Shown piece by piece: positions 53,262-60,313 of a stretch of 64,000 nt of DNA. Under the pieces are notes generated by a model. That model worked only from the letters and a program-made list of their open reading frames with translations, did no database searches and was not told where the DNA came from. Source of the stretch: Pelagihabitans pacificus (GTDB lineage: Bacteria > Bacteroidota > Bacteroidia > Flavobacteriales > Flavobacteriaceae). The DNA lies in contig NZ_VIKU02000003.1 of assembly GCF_009371985.2 (NCBI RefSeq), positions 248,001-312,000 on the forward strand, given 5' to 3'. Position numbers and translations under genes: made by a program. Numbering within the stretch: the stretch's first letter is position 1; each line of letters opens with the position of its first letter.

Positions 53262-53975
53262 ATGGGAAGACTTGGCAAAATTCTTTTAAAGTCGCTTCTT
53301 GGACTCCTATTGTTGGGGGTGATAGCCTTTGGGGTGCTATACCTGGTCTATAACGAACCCCTACCCCAAGGCAATACCGGCCCTGCTGCGGATGCACTGG
53401 CCAAAAAGATGCTCAAAGCGGTCAACTACGAACAGTATAAGGCCACGCGATTTTTGGAATGGACCTTTGCCGGTGGGGCACATCGATATAAATGGGATAA
53501 GGAAAACGGCAAGGTAAAGGTCTCTTGGTCAAACCATCAGGTGAACTTGAATTTAAACGACCCTGGAAGTAGTACTGTTTTGCAAGATAACGTTTTCATA
53601 ACAGGAGAAGGGAAAGTCGCCTTGACACAAAAAGCCTTGGACTATTTCAATAACGATTCTTTTTGGTTGGTGGCTCCTTTCAAGGTCTTTGATGAAGGCA
53701 CCGAGCGGAGTCTCGTGCAATTGGAAGACGGTTCCAAGGGCTTGTTGGTAAGTTATACCACGGGAGGAACGACACCAGGGGATTCGTACCTATGGAAACT
53801 AGATTCCTCTGGTTTTCCCAAAAGTTATCAAATGTGGGTAAAAATCATACCCATTGGCGGTCTGGAGGCCACTTGGGACGATTGGAAAGTGATGCCAAAC
53901 GGACTGTTTTTACCCGCTTCCCATAAAATAGGACCGATTACTTTGTACATAGGGAATGTGGAAGCCTATAAGTAA
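53262..53975 (+). CDS. Membrane-anchored protein of unknown function
   Basis: The product has 237 residues. One N-terminal membrane helix (KSLLGLLLLGVIAFGVLYLVY) anchors a predicted beta-rich periplasmic domain (WTFAGGAHRYKWDKENGKVKVSW, GSKGLLVSYTTGGTTPGDSYLWKLD, GLEATWDDWKVMPNGLFLP). The repeated Trp and the overall pattern suggest an LolA/outer-membrane-lipoprotein-sorting type fold, but this is only an impression. It lies 67 bp after ggt and may share its mRNA. Its stop and that of the channel gene are 14 bp apart. Confidence 0.65.
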   Translation: MGRLGKILLKSLLGLLLLGVIAFGVLYLVYNEPLPQGNTGPAADALAKKMLKAVNYEQYKATRFLEWTFAGGAHRYKWDKENGKVKVSWSNHQVNLNLNDPGSSTVLQDNVFITGEGKVALTQKALDYFNNDSFWLVAPFKVFDEGTERSLVQLEDGSKGLLVSYTTGGTTPGDSYLWKLDSSGFPKSYQMWVKIIPIGGLEATWDDWKVMPNGLFLPASHKIGPITLYIGNVEAYK

Positions 53976-53989
53976 ATCCAGGGGGTACC

Positions 53990-55063
53990 CTAAATCTCCG
54001 TGAGTCCGTATTCGTTTAGAACTATGCGCCACTCCTCGGTCTCGATAATTTCCAAGATTCGTTGTGAAATGGCCTGTTCCAGTGCCACCTTGTCCTTGGC
54101 CAGACCAAAGGCATAAAACTGCACGTCGAACTTAATGGGTAAAATTGAAATAGTACCAAGGGTCGAATCCGTTTGAATGCGATATTGCAAAATAGGCTCA
54201 TCGTACACAAAGGCCTCTATTCGATTGTTCTTTAAACTGTTGAGCCCCACCGAAACATTATCGAAGCCCTTTACGTTTTTAAAGAAATGGGCCCTAAGGA
54301 ATTGGATGCTCCCAGTATTATTGACCGATCCCACGGCCCGGTCCTTGAACTCGTTGAAGCTGTCCGGATTACTACTTAGCTGATTCACCGTGAGGCTTGA
54401 GGCAATACTGGCCGTTAGCCCGGAGATGAACAAAAGTCCCGTAAACATCAGGATCAAGGCGGCTACCTTTCCATAGCCGCTTTTGGGAGCCTTATCTCCA
54501 TAACCCACGGTAGTCAATGTGACAGCCGACCACCACAGGCCATCCCAAATCCCCTTGATACCGCCTCTAAAATGTTCGGGATTGGCTTTCCGTTCGAAAT
54601 ACCATCCTACAAGCCCGAAAAGAATAATAATTCCCAATAAGACCAAGAGGCCTTTTAGAAAGTTCAGACTAAAAAAGCCTTGTATGAATTGTAGGAGTTT
54701 TTGAAAGGAGGATTGCTCCGCAACTGCTATGGTAGCATTCGAAGCGTAAAAGGAGTGGGTAAACTCCATCAACTTACTTCGTTCGCTGGTAATCGTCAAA
54801 GGGTTGATGCTTATATCGATACTTCCTGCTTTCAAAGAATCCAACATGGGTGAAAAAGACATGGGGACCATTCGATATTCCAAATCCAAATCCTTGGCAA
54901 CCCTTTCCCATAACCAAACGTTGATACCTTGGGCGACCCCGTTGTTCTCTACGATGAAGGGAGGAGCGGTGGTATATCCGACTAGCAGCGTGTCTTTCTC
55001 CTCTTGAGCGGGAATGGTTTGTAAGAGTAGCACCGCTGCCCAGAAAGCTAAAAGTCTTTTCAT
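53990..55063 (-). CDS. GluR0-like ligand-gated potassium channel
   Basis: The product has 357 residues with a signal peptide (MKRLLAFWAAVLLLQTIPAQ). A periplasmic-binding-protein domain is split in two. S1 covers about 26-118 (LLVGYTTAPPFIVENNG; ITSERSKLMEFTHSF with the ligand-binding Arg). A helix-pore-helix insert follows: TM1 about 134-156, selectivity filter TTVGYGD at 184-190, TM2 about 198-222. S2 covers about 228-357 (VYDEPILQY carries the acidic ligand contact). This is the layout of prokaryotic ionotropic glutamate receptors such as GluR0. It probably opens a K+ path when an amino acid binds outside the inner membrane. Confidence 0.9.
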   Translation of the reverse strand: MKRLLAFWAAVLLLQTIPAQEEKDTLLVGYTTAPPFIVENNGVAQGINVWLWERVAKDLDLEYRMVPMSFSPMLDSLKAGSIDISINPLTITSERSKLMEFTHSFYASNATIAVAEQSSFQKLLQFIQGFFSLNFLKGLLVLLGIIILFGLVGWYFERKANPEHFRGGIKGIWDGLWWSAVTLTTVGYGDKAPKSGYGKVAALILMFTGLLFISGLTASIASSLTVNQLSSNPDSFNEFKDRAVGSVNNTGSIQFLRAHFFKNVKGFDNVSVGLNSLKNNRIEAFVYDEPILQYRIQTDSTLGTISILPIKFDVQFYAFGLAKDKVALEQAISQRILEIIETEEWRIVLNEYGLTEI

Positions 55064-55193
55064 GAAAAATAGTTCGACCCGTTTAAACCTGGTTTAAAAA
55101 CCAGGGTAGAAATATACAATATTTGACAAAGCTTTTGGATACCTACCAGCTTACCTATCCAATTTTCTTATTTTAGATACAAAACCATTGGCT

Positions 55194-55622
55194 ATGGTAT
55201 TGAAAACCTTACATTCCTTAGACGTAAGCGATGACCTCCAACGGCAAGTCACCCGACTCTACAGCCAACTCAACTCCCGTATCGACCAGCTTGAATTGTC
55301 ACGGGTATTGGAAAATGATGATCGTATTGTTTTTGTGTGCTGCCTTGTGGAAGGAAAAATCGTGGGTATCGCCTCTATGGCGCTTTATAAAGTTATTTCC
55401 GGACATAAGGGCATGATCGAGGATGTGGTGGTCGATGCGAATGAACGTGGCAAGGGAATCGGAAGAAAACTGATGGTAACGCTATTGGAAGAGGGTAAAA
55501 AAAGACATTTGGATGAAATACTGTTATTTACGGGACATCATCGATTAGCGGCAATTCAATTATACAAAAGCCTTGGCTTTAAACTCAAGGAAAGTGGCAT
55601 CTACAACCTACGGTTTTCCTAG
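55194..55622 (+). CDS. GNAT-family N-acetyltransferase
   Basis: The product has 142 residues. The acetyl-CoA motif VVDANERGKGIGRKLM is clear. It is followed by LLFTGHHRLAAIQLYKSLGFK, the usual end of the fold, and preceded by KGMIEDVVV. The layout is close to GNA1/PhnO-type members. The substrate cannot be told. It is short and monocistronic, and its stop lies 9 bp from the convergent repressor gene. Confidence 0.87.
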   Translation: MVLKTLHSLDVSDDLQRQVTRLYSQLNSRIDQLELSRVLENDDRIVFVCCLVEGKIVGIASMALYKVISGHKGMIEDVVVDANERGKGIGRKLMVTLLEEGKKRHLDEILLFTGHHRLAAIQLYKSLGFKLKESGIYNLRFS

Positions 55623-55631
55623 CCACCTATT

Positions 55632-56396
55632 CTACACCTTTTTTACGTGCTTGAATTGACTTTTCAATTCATCCATCGACTCCTGTAGTTGCTTTAACAA
55701 GCCTTTATCGGTGGTGGCATCCAGGCTGAAGGTAATCTTGCTGTTCACTTCCCATAATTCCTGTATTTGAAAGGGTTTTATTTCGTAAGGCGGATAACTT
55801 TCGTTGAGGGAAATAAGGGTTATGTTGTTGGAGTTTGGACGTCTTTCAATTTTTTTTACCAGTACGGCATCCTCTAAAACCACTACGTACATCCTATTGG
55901 CATTCACATAATCGATGTGCTCTACGGCCCTGGCCAATACCCAATCGCCCGGTTTCAAATTGGGGTACATACTATCACCCTCCACCTGAAATCCGCGATA
56001 GGTGGCATTTCGAAATTCGGGAATCGGCAAATCAAATGCAGGTAGTTGTTGGTACCAACTGGTATCCTGAATGTTCTGCGGATATCCCGCCGCTGCCTTG
56101 GCATTGACCAATACCATGTTATCCTGGTCGGAAGTGTCGACCGTTACCACTTTTGGGATTACGCTCACATTGGATGGCTGTAAATATTTCTCCTCGCTTT
56201 CCCCGAACAACCAAAGCGGGTTGACCTTGAACTGCCTCAAGAGTTCGGCGACCACTTTGCCGGATAGTTTGGTCCGTCCGCGTTCAATGTCGGCGGTTGT
56301 GCTCGAAATACCCAACAATTTGGCAAACTCTGCTTGGGTATAGCCGAATTCCCGTCGTAATTCCGTAAAGCGTTTCAATGTAAGTTCGTTTTCCAT
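55632..56396 (-). CDS. XRE-family repressor with S24 (LexA-like) self-cleavage domain
   Basis: The product has 254 residues. The N-terminal HTH (FGYTQAEFAKLLGISSTTADIERG) is followed by a linker with the cleavage-type motif AAAGYP at about 101-106. The S24 peptidase domain has Ser142 in VEGDSMYPNLKPGDWVLA and Lys181 or 182 in DAVLVKKIERR. Such repressors cut themselves when activated by RecA on single-stranded DNA. It is divergent from a DNA-repair operon. Three matching inverted repeats in the gap (56436-56491) are the likely operators, so it should repress itself and the repair genes. Confidence 0.88.
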   Translation of the reverse strand: MENELTLKRFTELRREFGYTQAEFAKLLGISSTTADIERGRTKLSGKVVAELLRQFKVNPLWLFGESEEKYLQPSNVSVIPKVVTVDTSDQDNMVLVNAKAAAGYPQNIQDTSWYQQLPAFDLPIPEFRNATYRGFQVEGDSMYPNLKPGDWVLARAVEHIDYVNANRMYVVVLEDAVLVKKIERRPNSNNITLISLNESYPPYEIKPFQIQELWEVNSKITFSLDATTDKGLLKQLQESMDELKSQFKHVKKV

Positions 56397-56435
56397 GGTG
56401 TCTAAATCGTTGCAACTTCTTCAAATATACGAAAT

Positions 56436-56491
56436 TTGGAGTATGTCCAAAATTAAATTTGGATTATTTCCATAATTAGGAATTATTCCAT
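56436..56491. promoter_or_regulatory. Three 15-bp operators of form TnGGA-N5-TCCAn
   Basis: TTGGAGTATGTCCAA (56436-56450), TTGGATTATTTCCAT (56459-56473) and TAGGAATTATTCCAT (56477-56491). All share GGA-N5-TCCA with fixed spacing. A half-site TTGGA follows at 56496. They fill the 122-bp gap between the S24 repressor and the radical-SAM gene. Confidence 0.7.
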
Positions 56492-56498
56492 ATTTTTG
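56491..56498 (+). promoter_or_regulatory. -7 element of the radical-SAM repair operon
   Basis: TATTTTTG fits TAnnTTTG exactly, 20 bp before the ATG at 56519. It touches the third operator, so a bound repressor would cover it. Confidence 0.5.
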
Positions 56499-56518
56499 GA
56501 TTTATTACAACACACGCC

Positions 56519-57781
56519 ATGTCCTTCGAAAGAATCCGTGAAAAACTGAACATCCTGGCCGACGCGGCCAAGTACGACGTGTCCTGCTCCAGTAGCGGTA
56601 GCACGCGTACCAACAAAAGCAAAGGCTTGGGCAACAGTACCGGAATGGGTATATGCCATAGCTATACGGAAGACGGGCGCTGTATTTCCCTTCTAAAAAT
56701 ATTGCTTACCAACCACTGTATCTTTGATTGCGCCTATTGCGTGACCCGAAAGAGCAATGACATCAAGCGGGCGGCTTTCAAGATTCAGGAGGTGGTAGAC
56801 CTGACGATCAATTTTTATCGGCGTAACTATATAGAAGGACTCTTCCTGAGCTCCGGTATCTTTAAAAATCCGGATTATACCATGGAGCGCCTGGTATCTG
56901 TGGCCAAGAAGCTCCGATTAGAGGAAAACTTCAATGGCTATATTCATTTGAAATCCATTCCAGGGGCCAGTGACGAATTGATGTACGAGGCCGGATTGTA
57001 CGCGGACAGGCTTTCCGTGAATATCGAAATCCCCACTATATCGGGCCTTCGTCTATTGGCACCGGATAAAAAGCACGAGGATTTTACCAAACCCATGCGT
57101 AAGGTCCGTGATGAAATACGACGCTACAAAGCGGAAAAAAAGGTGATCCGTAGTACCCCGACCTTTGCCCCGGCGGGACAAAGCACCCAAATGATTATCG
57201 GAGCTACGGGAGAGTCGGACAAAGATATCATGTACTCCGCAACCCACTATTACAGTACCTACCGTATGAAACGGGTCTATTATTCAGGATATGTACCCGT
57301 GGCCGAAGACAGTCGCCTTCCCGGTATTGGCTCACAGGTGCCTATGCTTAGGGAAAACCGATTATATCAAACGGATTGGCTGCTTCGGTTCTATGGGTTC
57401 GATGTGCGCGAAATCCTGAATGACCATTATCCCAATCTGGATGTTGAGGTCGACCCCAAGCTAAGCTGGGCTCTACGGAACCTGCATCATTTTCCCGTAG
57501 ATGTCAATCAGGCCGACAAAAGGATGCTTGCCCGTGTTCCGGGAATCGGAATGCAGTCGGTCGATCGGATCCTAAAGGCCCGGCGCTTCCGGAAGTTGAA
57601 CTGGGAACATCTCAAAAAAATTGGGGTAGCACTCAATCGGGCCCGGTATTTTTTGGTCTGTGACTCGCGGCATTGGCATCAAAAAGATTTGGAACCTGCG
57701 ACCCTGAAAGGGTTGATATTACAAAATTCCCAAGGGAAATTCAGAAAAAACTACAGTACACAATTACAATTATTCGACTAG
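56519..57781 (+). CDS. Putative DNA modification/repair radical-SAM protein
   Basis: The product has 420 residues. The radical-SAM cluster motif is C67-x3-C71-x2-C74 (NHCIFDCAYC). The C-terminus has helix-hairpin-helix DNA-binding motifs (RMLARVPGIGMQSVDRILKA, then LKKIGVALNRARYFL). This matches a family known from automated annotation as a putative DNA modification/repair radical-SAM protein, distantly like spore photoproduct lyase. It is directly followed by a DUF4130-type gene with 2 bp between. LexA-like operators lie upstream. Confidence 0.9.
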   Translation: MSFERIREKLNILADAAKYDVSCSSSGSTRTNKSKGLGNSTGMGICHSYTEDGRCISLLKILLTNHCIFDCAYCVTRKSNDIKRAAFKIQEVVDLTINFYRRNYIEGLFLSSGIFKNPDYTMERLVSVAKKLRLEENFNGYIHLKSIPGASDELMYEAGLYADRLSVNIEIPTISGLRLLAPDKKHEDFTKPMRKVRDEIRRYKAEKKVIRSTPTFAPAGQSTQMIIGATGESDKDIMYSATHYYSTYRMKRVYYSGYVPVAEDSRLPGIGSQVPMLRENRLYQTDWLLRFYGFDVREILNDHYPNLDVEVDPKLSWALRNLHHFPVDVNQADKRMLARVPGIGMQSVDRILKARRFRKLNWEHLKKIGVALNRARYFLVCDSRHWHQKDLEPATLKGLILQNSQGKFRKNYSTQLQLFD

Positions 57782-57783
57782 GG

Positions 57784-58560
57784 ATGGAAACTGCTAAAAT
57801 TTTAATCTACGACGGAAGTTTCAACGGATTTTTAACCACGGTGTTCAAGGCTTTCGAAGAGAAAGTACCGGTAGCCGATATACAGCGGAATGGTAGCTGC
57901 CAAAACGGACTATTTTCGGAAACGGAAACGGTCTTTACGCAAATGGACAAGGCCAAAAGGGTTTGGAAGGGTATCCAGGCCAAAAGTAACGAGGCGATCA
58001 AGAATGTATACTTTGCCTACCTCAGCGGTCAGAGGGGTATCGAGTTCGTGCTCTATCGGTATATTCGAAAACTGTTTTCCAAAAATACCACCAGTACTTT
58101 CGACTTTTCGGATGACCTGATTTTGAAGATAAGCCAATTGGCCCGAAGCGTCGGTCGGGAAAAACATCGAATGGAAGCCTTTGTACGCTTTCAACTAACC
58201 AAAGACGGTATTTATTTTGCCAATATCGAGCCCGATTTTGACGTATTACCGCTGATTTCGAAACATTTTCGTTCGCGCTATGCAGATCAAGAATGGATTA
58301 TTTATGATGTGAAACGAAAATATGGATTATACCATAATCTGGAATCCGTTGAGATTATTTCCTTGGACCTCAAAGAGATTTATGCCAACAGCGTTCGAAA
58401 AAACGATGTTTTCCAAGGAGAGGAATACCGATACCAAGACCTATGGAACGATTACTTTAAGAGCACACACATAAAATCACGTATCAACAGAAAGCTACAT
58501 ACGCAACACGTGCCCAAACGCTATTGGAAGTATCTCAGCGAAAAGAAAGAGGCGGTTTAG
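57784..58560 (+). CDS. DUF4130-type putative DNA repair protein
   Basis: The product has 258 residues from MGMETAKILIYDGSFNGFLTTVFKA. The opening 'YDGSFxGFLTxVF' and the middle LARSVGREKHRMEAFVRFQ are family marks. DUF4130 occurs either as a partner of the radical-SAM repair protein, as here, or fused to UdgX-type uracil-DNA glycosylases, which supports a DNA-repair job. It starts 2 bp after the radical-SAM stop, so the pair is one operon. The catalytic mechanism is unknown. Confidence 0.87.
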   Translation: METAKILIYDGSFNGFLTTVFKAFEEKVPVADIQRNGSCQNGLFSETETVFTQMDKAKRVWKGIQAKSNEAIKNVYFAYLSGQRGIEFVLYRYIRKLFSKNTTSTFDFSDDLILKISQLARSVGREKHRMEAFVRFQLTKDGIYFANIEPDFDVLPLISKHFRSRYADQEWIIYDVKRKYGLYHNLESVEIISLDLKEIYANSVRKNDVFQGEEYRYQDLWNDYFKSTHIKSRINRKLHTQHVPKRYWKYLSEKKEAV

Positions 58561-58617
58561 AGCATGGATAGCTTCTGAATTTGGAAATGGGTCTGTACCT
58601 ATTCCTGTTGTCTGTTT

Positions 58618-59523
58618 TTAAGGTCTTTTGTAAGCTGTAATTTTTTGAAAGAACCCTTTTCGCATCCGGTCCGCATCAAAGTCCCTGTAATAATATATGT
58701 TGCGATTTCCATTATCTTTTGAAGTGGTTATTTGGACTTCTTCGGCCCATTCCGGGTTTATAAAGGCATCAACAATCGATAAGTCCCAAATAGTACGGGC
58801 CCTTCGGCCACTATCGATATGATCGTCCCAAATCTTTAGTAGGTAGTCCCCCAAAAAGTGTCCCTCCAGTTTTTGCCTTGTTTCATCGTATTTGAATTGC
58901 ATCTTTGCCGCAACGTTCACGGGGACGATGTGCATTTCGACTTTTGAGAAAAGTAGATGGGTAAAGGCATATTGGTCCATCGCGCAGTTGAAATCGTTTC
59001 TGAGCAATATCCCCTCCTCGAAATCGTAACTACTGCCGAGCCAGTACAATTTTAGCTTGGGTGCGATTTCAGGATCGATAAATACGGCAGAGGCGACGTT
59101 TGTCAAGGCTCCCAAAGCGATGATATTCAGCTTCTCCCCTTCCTTAAGCAACTTCGTTTGTTTGATGATCTCATAGGCAGCGGCCGAGTGACGGGCGCGG
59201 TCGCCCCAATCGTACATTCTAGCGGCTCCTCCACGATTCGTCTTAACGGAAAGCCCCATAACCCCCAATAACATTTGATTGAGTCGGTGGCTATCTTCCA
59301 TAGAATTCGGAGTTGTCCAATGGCTGGCCTGCCATTGGGTGGCGTTTAGGGCAATCACCTCCACGGACGGTTCCATCAAAATGCGGGCAAGTGCGAACAG
59401 ATCATCTACCTCGTTGGCGGTATCGGCATCTAAAAGTACCTTGGTCTTTTCCTGCGCGAAGGAAAGGTTTAAAACAAAACTCAATAAGATGCAGCTAACG
59501 AAACGAGAAAAAAAGGAGTTCAT
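58618..59523 (-). CDS. Secreted nucleoside hydrolase-like protein
   Basis: The product has 301 residues with a signal peptide ending LSFAQ. The calcium-binding N-terminal motif of the inosine-uridine hydrolase family is at residues 32-41 (LDADTANEVDDLFAL, family form DTDxxxDD). The mid-protein NIIALGALTNVASA is also typical. It should split the N-glycosidic bond of ribonucleosides in the periplasm or outside the cell. Of the usual DTDPGxDD only part is kept (DADTANEVDD). It is monocistronic. Confidence 0.85.
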   Translation of the reverse strand: MNSFFSRFVSCILLSFVLNLSFAQEKTKVLLDADTANEVDDLFALARILMEPSVEVIALNATQWQASHWTTPNSMEDSHRLNQMLLGVMGLSVKTNRGGAARMYDWGDRARHSAAAYEIIKQTKLLKEGEKLNIIALGALTNVASAVFIDPEIAPKLKLYWLGSSYDFEEGILLRNDFNCAMDQYAFTHLLFSKVEMHIVPVNVAAKMQFKYDETRQKLEGHFLGDYLLKIWDDHIDSGRRARTIWDLSIVDAFINPEWAEEVQITTSKDNGNRNIYYYRDFDADRMRKGFFQKITAYKRP

Positions 59524-59581
59524 GATGGTCGACTTTTATTGGTTGGACTTGTTTTCTAAGACAGGAAAAATTGCAGTGTGC

Positions 59582-60109
59582 CTACTTTGACCGTTCCCCG
59601 ACGAATTGATCGCCCTTACTCTTGAACAGTACGTTAAAAGTGGTCAAACTACCGTAGATACGGGTAATATACTGTTGTAAATCCACTTTTTCCTGGTCGT
59701 CCAAGTTTTTGCTCGAATTGATTTTTTGTTCCATCACCCGTAACCTGTCCCGCACCATTACAATTTTATGAAAAAAAGTGTCAATGGGCATCTCCTTATC
59801 CGTTAGATTGGCATCCCCGGGTTTGAGCACCAGACTACCCCCCTTCCATTTATCCGCAATGGGCGTAAGTGAGGTGGCATCACTCCATCTTCTGAGAATG
59901 GATATGAGTGATTGCTCCACTTCGGAGAAACTAATGGTGTCGACCTCGTCCTCGACCGCTTCGATCACCTCGACGTCACTATCCAAATCAATGGTCTCCA
60001 ATCCATTTTCCATGAATGTGACCCAATAGTGTTTAGCCGTGACATTGGTTACTACCCCTTTACCAAATTCACTGTGCCGAATTCTAGATCCGATTCCTAA
60101 AAGCTGCAT
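59582..60109 (-). CDS. Protein with N-terminal UvrD/PcrA-tail-like Tudor module
   Basis: The product has 175 residues. The N-terminus (GIGSRIRHSEFGKGVVTNVTAKHYWVTFMENG) has the 'G-x-R-[IV]-x-H-x-x-F-G-x-G-x-V' pattern of the Tudor-like tail of UvrD/PcrA helicases, which contacts RNA polymerase. The rest is helical and charged (SEVEQSLISILRRWSD, IVMVRDRLRVMEQKIN). It has no catalytic site. It is divergent from uvrA across a 204-bp gap. A link to transcription-coupled repair is a thought from motif and neighbourhood only. Confidence 0.7.
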   Translation of the reverse strand: MQLLGIGSRIRHSEFGKGVVTNVTAKHYWVTFMENGLETIDLDSDVEVIEAVEDEVDTISFSEVEQSLISILRRWSDATSLTPIADKWKGGSLVLKPGDANLTDKEMPIDTFFHKIVMVRDRLRVMEQKINSSKNLDDQEKVDLQQYITRIYGSLTTFNVLFKSKGDQFVGERSK

Positions 60110-60243
60110 TTCAACATTTTTAATTTGGTTGCTAATTTAGAAGGAACCTTGCAATTAACAAAGATATAAGCCGACTTGATTTACTTTTTAGTAGTCAAAA
60201 TTGTAACTTCGCAACTTTGCTTTGAAATGAGAATTTATAATGA

Positions 60244-60271
60244 TTGAAACGATTTCTTTGAAGCGTTTCAA
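60244..60271. promoter_or_regulatory. Inverted repeat upstream of uvrA
   Basis: A perfect 8-bp inverted repeat, TTGAAACG-N12-CGTTTCAA, ends 42 bp before the uvrA ATG. TAACTTCG at 60204-60211 resembles a -7 element just upstream. The repeat could bind a regulator or form a hairpin in the uvrA leader. It does not match the GGA-N5-TCCA operators. Confidence 0.5.
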
Positions 60272-60313
60272 CGGAATTCCATCTGTTTCGGAAAAGCAAC
60301 ACCCATTTAACAG

